A stretch of DNA of 64,000 nt from assembly GCF_002798305.1 (NCBI RefSeq), contig NZ_PCGR01000003.1, positions 124,001 to 188,000 on the forward strand. Direction: 5' to 3'. Both the position numbers and the translations under genes were made by a program. This document shows, in pieces, positions 49,833 to 59,262 of this stretch. This DNA is from Chryseomicrobium excrementi. Lineage in GTDB: Bacteria > Bacillota > Bacilli > Bacillales_A > Planococcaceae. The notes under the pieces were generated by a model. That model saw nothing but the letters and a program-made list of their open reading frames with translations, ran no database searches and was not told the origin of the DNA. Numbering within the stretch: the stretch's first letter is position 1; each line of letters opens with the position of its first letter.

Positions 49833-51203
49833 ATGCATTTACATGAATTGCTTGACGCGTTTTCTATACAAAATTCCTATCCCTCTATCCAAATTCGAGG
49901 AGTCGAGACCGATTCTAGACGAGTCCAACCAGGAGACGTCTTCTTTGCTTTGACCGGTCATACATCAAACGGACATGATTATATCGACCAAGCGGTGGCC
50001 GCTGGAGCCGCAGCAGTTGTAGGGACACAGGAGCGTGCCCTTTTGGAAGTACCTTACATACGTGTAGCCGATACGCGTAAAGCAGTTGCACTTGCAGCAA
50101 AACGGTTTTACAACAATCCTTCATCACGAAAAGTAGTCATTGGTATCACTGGGACGAATGGGAAGACGACTACATCTTTCTTGTTGCGAGAAATGTTAGA
50201 ACAGGCTGGGAAACGCTGTGCTCTCTTTGGAACGGTCCACTATGTAATTAATGGGAAGACATTGCCTTCGCCGAATACCACGCCGGATAGCTTACAGTTT
50301 CAGCGACTGTTGCATGAAAGCGAAGATGATGTTGTCATTATGGAAGTCTCTTCACACGGGATCGATCAGCTTCGCATCGAAGGTATCGAGTTTGATTTTG
50401 CCGTTTTCACAAATCTAGATCAAGACCATTTAGACTACCACGGTACAATGGAAGCCTATTTTGAAGTGAAATCCCGTCTCTTCAATCAATTAAAAACTGA
50501 AGGGACAGCAGTTATTTGGAAAGAAGATGTTTGGGGAAGTCGTCTTTCGGACCAACTGAAAACTCGGGGAGTTCGTGTACTGGAAGTCGATAAGCGAAAC
50601 TTAGAAGATAGCTCGCAGAGTCACCATCTTCCGTTTCACAATCGAATCAATGCGGAGCTGGCAGCCACGATTGCCATTCAGATGGGTTGTTCAAAAGAAG
50701 GGATTCAACAAGCGCTTCATTCATTTCAAGGAGTTCCTGGTCGCTTCGAGGTAATTTTAGTATCAAATGATATTCATGTGGTCATTGATTATGCGCATAC
50801 TGCAGACGCCTTTAATCAGGTTTTGTCTAGTGTACGCAATTTAGCAGAGGGCCGGATTTTGCATGTGTTTGGCTTTAGAGGAAATCGAGACGCTAGCAAG
50901 CGCCAAGCGATGATTGATGCTTCTCTAAAGGGCAGCGATTTGTCAATCTTGACGTCGGATGATCGCAATGGTGTGTCTCAACTTGAGATGGAGAACCAAT
51001 TAGATGCTCTTGAGTTTACAGGTAAACGAATTCAAGATCGAACGGAAGCAATAAGGTTTGCTCTCGAACAGGCGTCATCTGGTGACTGGGTCGTAATTAC
51101 TGGAAAAGGAAATGAACCTTACAAAGACGACTATGAGGCTCCCTGTCAATCAGATAGAAAAACGGTAGAGTGGTATCAGAAGCAAGAAAAAATAAAACTA
51201 TAA
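49833..51203 (+). CDS. MurE-like UDP-N-acetylmuramoyl-tripeptide ligase
   Basis: A 456-residue Mur ligase with the three domains in order: the N-terminal UDP-binding part (IQIRGVETDSRRVQPGDVFFA), the central ATPase domain with GITGTNGKTTTSF (P-loop, about residue 108), SPNTTPDSLQFQ, VMEVSSHGIDQLR with the MurE-specific Ser, and the C-terminal GKGNEPYKDD. The DNPR motif that selects diaminopimelate in E. coli is here SDDRNG, so Lys or another residue might be the substrate. It is not in a dcw cluster; neighbours are a VTT protein and a YdhK-type lipoprotein. Either it is the organism's main MurE or a paralogue. ATG 49833 is fixed by AAGGAG. Confidence 0.78.
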   Translation: MHLHELLDAFSIQNSYPSIQIRGVETDSRRVQPGDVFFALTGHTSNGHDYIDQAVAAGAAAVVGTQERALLEVPYIRVADTRKAVALAAKRFYNNPSSRKVVIGITGTNGKTTTSFLLREMLEQAGKRCALFGTVHYVINGKTLPSPNTTPDSLQFQRLLHESEDDVVIMEVSSHGIDQLRIEGIEFDFAVFTNLDQDHLDYHGTMEAYFEVKSRLFNQLKTEGTAVIWKEDVWGSRLSDQLKTRGVRVLEVDKRNLEDSSQSHHLPFHNRINAELAATIAIQMGCSKEGIQQALHSFQGVPGRFEVILVSNDIHVVIDYAHTADAFNQVLSSVRNLAEGRILHVFGFRGNRDASKRQAMIDASLKGSDLSILTSDDRNGVSQLEMENQLDALEFTGKRIQDRTEAIRFALEQASSGDWVVITGKGNEPYKDDYEAPCQSDRKTVEWYQKQEKIKL

Positions 51204-51276
51204 CAAGCTTCTGCACAGATTTTTCATATTTACTGGGTATGCTACAACTAGACAACTATGAAGGAGGCAACTCATT

Positions 51277-51879
51277 ATGAAAAACTCTAGTAAATTTGCT
51301 ACTTTGACATTGGCGGCAACCTTGTTGCTCGCGGCTTGTGGAGATGCAAACGACGATATGATGATGGACGATTCTCAAATGGAAGAGCATGAAAACATGG
51401 ATCAAGGAGAAATGGACCATGGGGCCATGGGGCATGGCTCGATGAACCACTCAACAGATGGATCTATTCCAGATGGTCTTCAAGAAGCTAGCGACCCTAC
51501 GTACGCTGTTGGTGACATGGCAGTGATTACGAATGCGCATATGGAAGGTATGGAAGGTGTAGAGGCAGAGATTGTTGGAGCCTTTGATACAACAGTTTAT
51601 ACAGTCAGCTATACACCAACTACCGGTGGAGATCCTGTAGAAGATCATAAATGGGTCGTCCACGAAGAGCTAGAGGACGCAGGTGAAGCACCTCTTGAAG
51701 TGGGAACTGAAGTGACGCTCGATGCAGACCACATGGAAGGCATGGACGGGGCCACTGCTACTATCGATTCCGCTGAAGAAACAACGGTCTATATGGTAAA
51801 CTATACTGACAAAGAGACAGGCGATGACGTGACTAATCACAAATGGGTCACAGAAAGTGAACTGTCACCTGTGAACTAA
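51277..51879 (+). CDS. YdhK-family (DUF1541) lipoprotein, His/Met-rich
   Basis: A 200-residue lipoprotein: signal peptide with lipobox LLAACG (Cys at residue 21), then a Met/His/Asp-rich linker (DHGAMGHGSMNH), and two copies of the DUF1541 module, the first around YAVGDMAVITNAHMEGMEG and the second around EVGTEVTLDADHMEGMDG, each ending in DHKWV or NHKWV. The Met- and His-rich segments and repeated HMEGM suggest metal (copper or similar) binding. GAAGGAGG precedes ATG. It is followed by a two-component system and a DUF305 protein, other families tied to metal response, but regulation is not shown by the sequence. Confidence 0.82.
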   Translation: MKNSSKFATLTLAATLLLAACGDANDDMMMDDSQMEEHENMDQGEMDHGAMGHGSMNHSTDGSIPDGLQEASDPTYAVGDMAVITNAHMEGMEGVEAEIVGAFDTTVYTVSYTPTTGGDPVEDHKWVVHEELEDAGEAPLEVGTEVTLDADHMEGMDGATATIDSAEETTVYMVNYTDKETGDDVTNHKWVTESELSPVN

Positions 51880-51883
51880 CAGC

Positions 51884-51916
51884 TTGAGGGTCTCTCCGTA
51901 GTGGGAGGCCTTTTTT
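51884..51916 (+). terminator. Weak terminator after the YdhK gene
   Basis: AGGGTCTCTCC and GGGAGGCC pair imperfectly around GTAGT, followed by TTTTTT. It may end most transcripts while allowing some read-through into the two-component genes. Confidence 0.5.
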
Positions 51917-51932
51917 GTAAGGGGGGTACCTG

Positions 51933-53294
51933 ATGAACAAGTTGTCTGTGAAGCTAGCAGCTGTATTCTTGGTCACGATACTGCTACTTGAAGGACTCTT
52001 GATGATGTATCTACATCCGAGTATCGGTCAAGTCCGGGTAGAAGAAGAATATGCTCGTCAATTGGCTACAGGTGCGAATCACCGAGAAGTGCTTGAAGAC
52101 AATTTCTCCGTGCAGACCCTCCATCACATTTTGTTAATGGAGTCCCGTGAAGATCGTGGAGTCGCTGTGTTTGACGAAAACAACCAGCTCATCGACGGTT
52201 CACAGCAGACGGGAATTGACTGGGAGACGTTCGGAGATAGGTGGGAGCTATCGAGTTATTCAGAAGATACGATGGTGCAACGTTCTTGGAAAGAGGAACC
52301 TTTCCTGATAAGTGCCCATCCTTTTGAGACAGCACAAGGCGAATCCGGCACCTTGGTTATGTTGCAGAGCACCACAGCGATTCAAGCACTTATGGATACG
52401 CTGAACTTTCACTTTCTGTTGGCTGGCTTGGGTAGCTTCTTAGTACTTATTGTGATCTATGTACTGATGACGCGCTTTTTGACCCAGCCTCTCAATCGAA
52501 TGAAAGTGGCAACCGAGAAGTTGAGTAAAGGTGACTTTGATGTGTTGCTACCGGTAGAGGGCAAAGACGAGCTTGGGGAACTAGCGGCTTCCATTCACAA
52601 ACTAGCTAGAGACTTGGAACATCTACAAAAGACCCGGACCGAGTTCTTGTCGTCCATCTCCCACGAGCTGCGCACACCTTTGACTTATTTGGCTGGGTAT
52701 TCGCAAGTTGCCATGCGACCAGATCTGACGCTAGATGAAAAGCAGCACTACTTACAGGTCATTCAGGAAGAGACGGAGCGATTGACAACACTGGTAGAAG
52801 ACTTGTTTGCACTTGCCAAGCTCGATGATCCTAGTTTCCGAGTGACTAAAGAAACTATTAAACTACAACCATTCATCCAAGGATTGTGGCAGCGCCTATC
52901 GCCATCCTTTGAACAACAAGGCAGCAAGTTGACGTTTACTTGTGAACCGAAGCTTGTTGTGCAAGCGGACCCGTTGCGTCTGGAACAAATACTAGTCAAT
53001 CTATTGGACAATGCACGCCGCTATGCCGGGGAAGGGGTAGAGACCCATGTTGCAGCAAGGACAGAGGGCTCAAAAGTACGAATTGAGGTAAAAGATCACG
53101 GTCCAGGCATGGAGAGTTCGCAGCTTGAAGCCATCTTTGACCGTTTGTATCGTATTGAAAAGTCGCGTTCTCGGTCACATGGCGGTTCAGGTCTTGGGCT
53201 TGCTATCGTGAAGGAATTAGTCGAAGCCCATGATGGAACCATTGAAGTGAAGAGTGAGCTGGGTAAAGGGACAACCTTTACCATCCGGTTATAG
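51933..53294 (+). CDS. Sensor histidine kinase
   Basis: A 453-residue kinase. A first helix (about 8-28) and a second (about 162-185) enclose an extracytoplasmic domain of about 130 residues; a HAMP domain follows (about 187-240), then HisKA with SSISHELRTPLTYLAGYS (about 245) and HATPase with LVNLLDNARRYAG, KDHGPGM and GGSGLGLAIVKEL. The start has GGGGGG upstream. It is coupled to the response regulator ten bases downstream. Its position between YdhK and DUF305 genes suggests sensing of metal or redox stress in the envelope; the ligand is not known. Confidence 0.87.
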   Translation: MNKLSVKLAAVFLVTILLLEGLLMMYLHPSIGQVRVEEEYARQLATGANHREVLEDNFSVQTLHHILLMESREDRGVAVFDENNQLIDGSQQTGIDWETFGDRWELSSYSEDTMVQRSWKEEPFLISAHPFETAQGESGTLVMLQSTTAIQALMDTLNFHFLLAGLGSFLVLIVIYVLMTRFLTQPLNRMKVATEKLSKGDFDVLLPVEGKDELGELAASIHKLARDLEHLQKTRTEFLSSISHELRTPLTYLAGYSQVAMRPDLTLDEKQHYLQVIQEETERLTTLVEDLFALAKLDDPSFRVTKETIKLQPFIQGLWQRLSPSFEQQGSKLTFTCEPKLVVQADPLRLEQILVNLLDNARRYAGEGVETHVAARTEGSKVRIEVKDHGPGMESSQLEAIFDRLYRIEKSRSRSHGGSGLGLAIVKELVEAHDGTIEVKSELGKGTTFTIRL

Positions 53295-53304
53295 GAGGGA
53301 CGAG

Positions 53305-53976
53305 ATGAAGAAGATTCTAATTTTGGATGACGAACGGCGAATGGTGGACCTCGTCGAATTGTTCTTGAAACCTCAAGGATTTAAGTGTGTAAAGGTCCTA
53401 GATGGGAAAGAAGCCCTCCATGTCATTCGCACACAGGAGATTCATTTGGTAATCTTAGACGTCATGATGCCAGGCATGGACGGGTTTGAAGTATGTACAG
53501 AGATCCGAAAACTGTCTACTGTTCCGGTGTTGATGCTGACAGCACGAGAAGGGAAAGAGGAAGTGGTGAAAGGCCTAACACTTGGCGCAGACGATTATGT
53601 CACCAAGCCTTTTGATGAAGAGGAGCTAGTGGCTCGAGTGCAGGCGTTGCTGCGTAGAGTTCCAGAACCGGCTCCAGCAGGCGTGGCATCGGATGGGTAC
53701 CGGTTAGATCCAGAAGAATATGCGCTTCTGTGGAACGAAGGTCGCGTCCAACTGACGATGAAGGAATATCAGATCCTAGAAGCCATGATGAAACATCCGA
53801 AGAGGACGTATAGTCGTGAACAGTTGCTTGCTATTGGGTGGGGATACGATTCTTACACAGATCCCCGGACAGTGGATTCCCATATTCGAAATCTCCGAGA
53901 GAAATTGAAAAAAGCAGACTTTCCAACCGCTCAGTTCCTCGTTACAGTCTGGGGGATCGGCTATCGCTGGAAGTAA
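53305..53976 (+). CDS. OmpR-family response regulator
   Basis: A 223-residue regulator: receiver (1-118) with DDERRM, the phospho-acceptor in LVILDVMMPGMDGFEV (about 51), the Thr in MLTAREG and the Lys in YVTKPFDE; winged helix (125-220) with QLTMKEYQILEAMMKHPKRTYSREQLL and DPRTVDSHIRNLREKLK. ATG 53305 follows AGGAGGG by six bases; an in-frame GTG inside the kinase gene (53254) is not used. A terminator with a long loop follows. Confidence 0.9.
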   Translation: MKKILILDDERRMVDLVELFLKPQGFKCVKVLDGKEALHVIRTQEIHLVILDVMMPGMDGFEVCTEIRKLSTVPVLMLTAREGKEEVVKGLTLGADDYVTKPFDEEELVARVQALLRRVPEPAPAGVASDGYRLDPEEYALLWNEGRVQLTMKEYQILEAMMKHPKRTYSREQLLAIGWGYDSYTDPRTVDSHIRNLREKLKKADFPTAQFLVTVWGIGYRWK

Positions 53977-53979
53977 CTA

Positions 53980-54046
53980 AAGAACCCTTAGGATTGTCTA
54001 TGAACCAAGTTTACTTGATTCAGCTACAACCCCAGGGGTTCTTTAT
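53980..54046. terminator. Terminator with long loop between convergent genes
   Basis: AAAGAACCC and GGGTTCTTT pair across about 50 bases that include a second, weaker stem. It serves the response regulator and the convergent DUF305 gene. Confidence 0.5.
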
Positions 54047-54495
54047 TCGTTTTCCTCTAAATCTTTGATAAGTGCTTTCATCTCATCAATCTCTTTTTTC
54101 TGTGCGTTGATGATTTGATTGGCTAGTTCTTTAACTCGCGGATCTTCAATGTTTGCACGTTCACTCGTTAAAATAGCGATGGAGTGATGAGGAATCATCG
54201 CTTTCATCCAACTCGTATCATCTACAGTCACTTGACTGCGCACTAAGAAAAGAGTAAGCGCTATAACAACTACGCTACCACCCATAATAGCAAGATTAAT
54301 AGCTTTCTTTTTATACATATTGAGCATGAAGAGTAGCATGATCAGCGCCATGAAACCGCCCATCATAATCGCCATGTAGACTCTGGTCTCACTGAATGTC
54401 ACATGTCCTAACTCATACGTATTGAAATACATCAAGCCATACATCACGATTGTGGATGTTAAAATCATCAAACCGAATTTGATATAAGGGTTCAT
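54043..54495 (-). CDS. DUF305 family membrane protein
   Basis: A 150-residue protein with three N-terminal hydrophobic helices (about 5-20, 39-60, 68-86) and a C-terminal DUF305 domain: DDTSWMKAMIPHHSIAILTSERANIEDPRVKELANQII, with the Met-x-x-x-x-His-His motif. DUF305 proteins of the CopM type bind copper or silver. It is convergent with the regulator gene of the adjacent two-component system. A role in metal handling is inferred from the motif and neighbour YdhK protein. Confidence 0.8.
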   Translation of the reverse strand: MNPYIKFGLMILTSTIVMYGLMYFNTYELGHVTFSETRVYMAIMMGGFMALIMLLFMLNMYKKKAINLAIMGGSVVVIALTLFLVRSQVTVDDTSWMKAMIPHHSIAILTSERANIEDPRVKELANQIINAQKKEIDEMKALIKDLEENE

Positions 54496-54567
54496 GGGAA
54501 TCCTCCTCCTTGTAGGTTATACAAAGGGGTTACCCACTAACTGTGCAAAAAGTATGCAGAACTCGAA

Positions 54568-55551
54568 TTAAAACACTTTATCTCCATTAAAGATCGAATT
54601 TTTGACGATTACATAATCCACATGACGCAGGGCGTCTAATGAGTCGCCGCCTGCATAAGAGATGGAAGACTGTAGATCTTGTTCCATTTCGGTTAACGTG
54701 TCTTGAAGCTTGCCTTTATGCTCTACAAACATCTTCTTGCCTTCAACGTTCTTGCGTTCGCCTTTTTGGAACTCGGAAGCAGAACCAAAATATTCTTTCA
54801 CGACTTTGCCATCGACTTCTTTCACTTCACCTGGAGATTCTTCATGACCTGCAAACAACGAGCCGATCATCACCATTGAAGCGCCAAAACGAACGGATTT
54901 TGCAATGTCTCCGTGAGTTCGGATGCCGCCGTCTGCAATAATTGGCTTAGTTGCTGCTTTCCCACATAGGCGAAGAGCTGCCAGTTGCCAGCCACCTGTT
55001 CCAAATCCAGTCTTGATTTTTGTGATACATACTTTCCCTGGTCCGATACCAACTTTTGTTGCGTCTGCTCCTGCGTTTTCAAGTTCACGAACAGCTTCAG
55101 GAGTACCTACATTCCCTGCAATAACGAAGGTTTCCGGAATATGTTGTTTGATATGTTGAATCATGCGTATAACTGCATTCGAGTGTCCGTGTGCGATATC
55201 AATCGTAATATAATCTGGAACTAAACTTTGCTCTTTTAACTCTTCGATGAACGAATACTCTTCTGGTTTCACCCCGACGCTGATAGAGGTGATCAACCCT
55301 TTTTGCTGCATCATTTCAATAAAACTCTTGCGAGACTCTGGTTGGAAGCGGTGCATGATATAGAAGTAGCCATTCTCCGCTAAATATACAGCAATCTTTT
55401 CATCGATGATGGTCTGCATGTTGGCTGGAACGACGGGTAAGCGGAATGTGTGTTTTCCAAACTGGATGGATGTGTCACATTCTGAGCGGCTTTCTACGAT
55501 ACATTTATTTGGTATTAACTGAATATCTTCATAATCGAATACATTTTCCAT
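54568..55551 (-). CDS. guaC: GMP reductase
   Basis: A 327-residue TIM-barrel enzyme: [82 protein letters not shown] with the catalytic Cys (about residue 175), [22 protein letters not shown] and [16 protein letters not shown]. The CBS domains of IMP dehydrogenase are missing and the length fits GuaC, which reduces GMP to IMP using NADPH. I use ATG 55551, preceded by AGGGGATG; three earlier codons overlap. Single gene; no purine-type regulatory element was found upstream. Confidence 0.92.
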   Translation of the reverse strand: MENVFDYEDIQLIPNKCIVESRSECDTSIQFGKHTFRLPVVPANMQTIIDEKIAVYLAENGYFYIMHRFQPESRKSFIEMMQQKGLITSISVGVKPEEYSFIEELKEQSLVPDYITIDIAHGHSNAVIRMIQHIKQHIPETFVIAGNVGTPEAVRELENAGADATKVGIGPGKVCITKIKTGFGTGGWQLAALRLCGKAATKPIIADGGIRTHGDIAKSVRFGASMVMIGSLFAGHEESPGEVKEVDGKVVKEYFGSASEFQKGERKNVEGKKMFVEHKGKLQDTLTEMEQDLQSSISYAGGDSLDALRHVDYVIVKNSIFNGDKVF

Positions 55552-55741
55552 TAGTTTCATCCCCTAAAAGCGAATATTATATAAAAAAATTAATTTAATG
55601 TTCGTCCATAGAGTAATTTACAGGAACTTTTATGGAAAGTCAAAGCGGAAGTGAAGCATTTCTGTGAAAATCAGAAAATAAAGTTACTTTGAGTAAGGAA
55701 GTATGGTAAAACTGAGGTATAGAGAAGGAGGCTGTTGTGAT

Positions 55742-56449
55742 ATGGCAACACCTGTGAGACTGGCAGCACGAGCCGCCTTTCCAGCAACCATCCCGATTCT
55801 AGCTGGCTTTACGTTTTTAGGAGCTGCTTACGGGATTTATATGACCTCACTTGGTTTTCATCCGATCTTTCCGATCTTGATGAGCTTTTTTATTTTTGCA
55901 GGGTCCATCGAATTCATTACGGCTAATCTGCTACTTATGGCATTCGCTCCATTTCAGGCGTTCTTACTAGCGATTATGGTGAATGCACGTCATCTGTTCT
56001 ACGGACTTTCGATGCTCGACAAGTATCACTCTGTGGGCAAGAAGAAGTTCTATTTGATCTTTGGAATGTGTGATGAGTCATTTTCTATCAACTATACGGC
56101 GAAGCCCGACCCTTCGATTGATAAAGGATGGTTCATGTTCTTTGTGACCCTCTACAATCACATGTACTGGGTGGGGGGATCTACTCTAGGAGCGTTACTC
56201 GGACAATACATTACATTCAACACAGAAGGCTTGCTATTTGTGATGACAGCACTGTTTGTCGTGATCTTCTTGGAAAACTGGCTACAAGAGAAACGTCATA
56301 CGAGTGCTTTGATTGGTTTAGTCGTATCCGTTGTCTCATTAATGGTATTTGGAGCGAATCAATTTGTCATTCCAACCATGATTGGAATTTTAGTGATTTT
56401 GATTGCCTTCCGTAAGCCACTTGAGCGAAGGGAAGTGAAGCCGTTATGA
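55742..56449 (+). CDS. azlC: AzlC family branched-chain amino acid permease
   Basis: A 235-residue membrane protein with about seven helices: [60 protein letters not shown] (the diagnostic segment) and [15 protein letters not shown]. AzlCD exports branched-chain amino acids or analogues. ATG 55742 lies ten bases after AAGGAGG; thirteen in-frame codons upstream are not used. It overlaps azlD by four bases. Confidence 0.88.
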   Translation: MATPVRLAARAAFPATIPILAGFTFLGAAYGIYMTSLGFHPIFPILMSFFIFAGSIEFITANLLLMAFAPFQAFLLAIMVNARHLFYGLSMLDKYHSVGKKKFYLIFGMCDESFSINYTAKPDPSIDKGWFMFFVTLYNHMYWVGGSTLGALLGQYITFNTEGLLFVMTALFVVIFLENWLQEKRHTSALIGLVVSVVSLMVFGANQFVIPTMIGILVILIAFRKPLERREVKPL

Positions 56450-56772
56450 CACTGACACAGCAAATTATCACCATCGCCGTCGTAGTACTTGGGACGATGC
56501 TTACCCGATTTCTAGCTTTTTGGATTTTCCCGGCACATAAGCCGACACCCGGCTATGTCTTGTTTTTAGGAAGACTGTTGCCACCAGCTGTTCTAGGTCT
56601 TTTGGTGATTTATAGTGTGAAGGATGTGGAATGGACAAGTGGCCTTTATGGACTCCCTGAACTTCTTGGGATTGGAGTCGTCGTTGCGCTACATGTCTGG
56701 AAGCGGAATATGTTGCTTACCATAGCCGGAGGAACGTTGTTCTATATGGTACTCGTCCAATTTGTCTTTTAA
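56446..56772 (+). CDS. azlD: AzlD family transport protein
   Basis: A 108-residue membrane protein with four helices: [23 protein letters not shown] with the conserved Thr-Arg, then [33 protein letters not shown] and [15 protein letters not shown]. It is the small partner of AzlC, with which it forms an export complex. Translation is coupled by a four-base overlap. Confidence 0.88.
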   Translation: MTLTQQIITIAVVVLGTMLTRFLAFWIFPAHKPTPGYVLFLGRLLPPAVLGLLVIYSVKDVEWTSGLYGLPELLGIGVVVALHVWKRNMLLTIAGGTLFYMVLVQFVF

Positions 56773-56784
56773 GGAGTGGAGCAA

Positions 56785-57117
56785 GTGGCAGAATATGAAG
56801 ATTTTACAGCACTCGATATTCGAATCGGGACAGTAGTAGCTGCTGAAGAGTTCCCGGAGGCGCACATTCCAGCGATTAAACTACATATTGATTTCGGAGA
56901 AGAGCTTGGTATTAAACACTCTTCTGCACAAATTACGAAACGATACACTGCAGAGCGATTGATTGGCAGACAGGTTACTGCTGTTGTGAACTTCCCGACA
57001 CGGCGTATCGCAGGTTTTAAATCGGAGGTTCTGGTACTCGGTGGAGTTCCGGAGGAGGGCGACGTTGTCTTGCTGCAACCAGATCAGTTAGTTCCAAATG
57101 GTACGAAAATAATGTGA
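56785..57117 (+). CDS. csaA: Tyrosyl-tRNA-binding-like protein CsaA
   Basis: A 110-residue OB-fold protein: FTALDIRIGTVVAAEEFPEAHIP, LGIKHSSAQITKRYT, RQVTAVVNFPTRRIAGFKSEVLVLGG and VVLLQPDQLVPNGTKIM, the whole CsaA pattern. CsaA of B. subtilis is a protein-secretion-related chaperone with a tRNA-binding fold (EMAP/Tyr-tRNA synthetase C-terminal). GTG 56785 follows AAGGAG by eight bases; an earlier GTG overlaps it. It is 12 bases after azlD, in one operon, and ends in a terminator. Confidence 0.92.
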   Translation: MAEYEDFTALDIRIGTVVAAEEFPEAHIPAIKLHIDFGEELGIKHSSAQITKRYTAERLIGRQVTAVVNFPTRRIAGFKSEVLVLGGVPEEGDVVLLQPDQLVPNGTKIM

Positions 57118-57120
57118 CTT

Positions 57121-57157
57121 AACACACCTCCTGCTCACTCTAAGTAGGAGGTGTTCT
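57121..57157. terminator. Terminator
   Basis: ACACCTCCT and AGGAGGTGT form a stem around GCTCACTCTAAGT, followed by TTCTT. It separates csaA from the convergent photolyase-like gene. Confidence 0.7.
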
Positions 57158-58688
57158 TATCGGTATGAAATGCACCAGACGCTAATTGTGCTTTCAATGA
57201 AGCGGCTTTTTTTCGAATGGCTTCCTTATCTTCTTCCTCACGCTTTTGCCACTGCTTCACCATGAACCCCATCCGGTGGTTCGAAGCCAACCTTTCTTCG
57301 TGTCGATCCACAAAGTTCCAATACAAAGCATTGAAAGGACAGGCATCGTCTTCGAGTTGGTGTTTCACATGAAACACACACGAGCTGCAGTAGTCACTCA
57401 TCTTGTTTATATAGTTACCAGAAGCGATGTAAGGCTTTGTTGATAATAAACCGCCATCTGCATACAGCGCCATTCCTAGTACGTTCGGCAGTACGACCCA
57501 ATCGTAGGCATCAATGTAGAGTTCGTTGAACCAATCTGCCGTCTGTTGAGGTGAAATTCCGAACAAGTTTGCAAAATTTCCAAGCACCATCAGTCGCTGA
57601 ATGTGATGGTTGTATCCGTAATCAACAACAGGTTGAATGGAATGATGGATACAGTTCATGTTACTCTTAGCATCCCAGAAGAACGAAGGCAGATCTACAG
57701 AATGACCGAATGTATTGACAGACCGGTAATCTGGCATCGTTCGGATGTAAACCGCTCGCATATATTCCCGCCACCCTAGAATTTGCCGGATGAATCCTTC
57801 TGCAGCATGAAGAGGCACATGACCATCAAGATACGCTTGCTCGGCTTTTTCAATGACTTCCTTTGGAGATAGCAGTCCGATGTTGATGGAAGACGATAAG
57901 AGGGCATGGGACATGAAGGGCTCATCCATGAGCATCGCATCTTGATAGGTGCCAAACGTAGGGAGGCGGTCCTCGATAAATTGGTTGAGAGCAGCAAGGG
58001 CCTCTTTTCGATTCACCGGCCAACGAAAATTCTCTAAAGAGCCAGGGTTTGAACTAAATTCGGATGTCACTTTTTGAATCACTTCTTGAGTCACTTCGTC
58101 CGGTCGAAAGCTACGCGCTTCTAAAAATGTGGTTCCTTTTTTAGCGGGTTTGCGGTTGTCACTATCGAACGACCATTTACCTCCCACAGGTTTAGTATCT
58201 TCAACGAGTATCGAAAATCGCTTGCGCATCATACGGTAAAAAGGATCCATCATCCAAGGGCCGTCACCATCTAAAGCATCCAATGCTTCCTCATAAGAGA
58301 GCATGAATAAAGGGATATCTGATAAATACGTTACTGTGATGTCTTTCGCAAGTCTCGACTGCCATTTCTCGAGAGCCACTCGCATCCGGTAATCGGTTTG
58401 AGTCGTTATGTATACGGTATCTGAGTTGTAGGTTTTGTGGTGGGCAGTCCAGGCATCTTGAAACGATTCAGCTTCCCTGTAGTCGACTGTATAGCCTTTC
58501 TCTTCCAACTCTTGTGCAAAGTGTCGCATGGCAGAAAAAATCAACACGAGCTTTTGTTTGTGATAGCTCTGCCAGGTAGAGCGAGACTGTGCTTCGACAA
58601 ACAGAAAAACATCGTGCTCTTTATCGGCTTCCTTTATGATGGGCAATTGGTGGTTTAATTGACTACCAAATATCCAGCGTGTGGCCAT
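57135..58688 (-). CDS. Iron-sulfur (6-4) photolyase / cryptochrome-like protein
   Basis: A 517-residue protein of the FeS-BCP family (COG3046), related to PhrB of Agrobacterium. The N-terminal domain begins WIFGSQLNHQLP, and the FAD-binding C-terminal part has GFIRQILGWREYMRAVY, HHIQRLMVLGNFANLFGISPQQTADWF and YDWVVLPNVLGMALYADGG. Four cysteines match the 4Fe-4S set: one in MNCIHHS, two in YCSSCVF and one in ACPFNALYW. The C-terminal extension is highly charged. Photorepair of (6-4) photoproducts is likely; signalling cannot be excluded. No signal or membrane segment. The start follows GGGAGG. Single gene. Confidence 0.88.
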   Translation of the reverse strand: MATRWIFGSQLNHQLPIIKEADKEHDVFLFVEAQSRSTWQSYHKQKLVLIFSAMRHFAQELEEKGYTVDYREAESFQDAWTAHHKTYNSDTVYITTQTDYRMRVALEKWQSRLAKDITVTYLSDIPLFMLSYEEALDALDGDGPWMMDPFYRMMRKRFSILVEDTKPVGGKWSFDSDNRKPAKKGTTFLEARSFRPDEVTQEVIQKVTSEFSSNPGSLENFRWPVNRKEALAALNQFIEDRLPTFGTYQDAMLMDEPFMSHALLSSSINIGLLSPKEVIEKAEQAYLDGHVPLHAAEGFIRQILGWREYMRAVYIRTMPDYRSVNTFGHSVDLPSFFWDAKSNMNCIHHSIQPVVDYGYNHHIQRLMVLGNFANLFGISPQQTADWFNELYIDAYDWVVLPNVLGMALYADGGLLSTKPYIASGNYINKMSDYCSSCVFHVKHQLEDDACPFNALYWNFVDRHEERLASNHRMGFMVKQWQKREEEDKEAIRKKAASLKAQLASGAFHTDKNTSYLE

Positions 58689-58740
58689 AGCAATCCCTCC
58701 CGTTTGCTAAAAGTATACCTGCATCCGGGGTAAGGGCGTA

Positions 58741-59196
58741 TTATTTTGATTCGGAAACGACCTCTATGCGAAATGCGTGTTCACCATCACCTCGTCTCCA
58801 ATCAGCCTGTACTGAATAATAATAAATGCCAGGATCTTTAGGTGCAGTAAACTCATTTTTTGTAAGCGGAGCTTCAGTGGATTGGTTTTCGTTCTGCCAC
58901 TCAATCAGTTCTACAGTTGTGCCTGGCTGCCGCGGATAGTAGATTTCAATGACTTCTCCGGGAGCCACTTTTTTGACTTTGGCAGAACTAGCCATATCGT
59001 AACCACTCGTGTACACTTTATCAACACACTTTATCCCGATGAAAGAACTCCAACAATAGGAGCCCTCAATGACCTCCGCTTTCTGGCCACTTGCTGTCAC
59101 GATGTCTGGAGCGAACGGCGCCGGTTGAAACGGATTGATGTAAATTAGAGTACATAGTAGAAATACGCTTAAAAAGATAACAAGTTGTTTTTTCAT
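58741..59196 (-). CDS. Secreted or membrane-anchored protein of unknown function
   Basis: A 151-residue protein with an N-terminal hydrophobic helix (about residues 4-20) that is a signal anchor or uncleaved signal peptide. The rest is an extracellular, strand-rich domain with two Cys (YCWSSF and IKCVDK) that may form a disulfide and the end DPGIYYYSVQADWRRGDGEH, reminiscent of immunoglobulin-like or PPC-type beta sandwiches. I do not recognise the family. AAGGGAGG precedes ATG. It is a single gene. Confidence 0.6.
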   Translation of the reverse strand: MKKQLVIFLSVFLLCTLIYINPFQPAPFAPDIVTASGQKAEVIEGSYCWSSFIGIKCVDKVYTSGYDMASSAKVKKVAPGEVIEIYYPRQPGTTVELIEWQNENQSTEAPLTKNEFTAPKDPGIYYYSVQADWRRGDGEHAFRIEVVSESK

Positions 59197-59262
59197 AAAA
59201 ATCCTCCCTTAAAGAGAAGACGGAGGTATTGGGAGAAAGTTACATTAAAAGGAGGGTAAATT

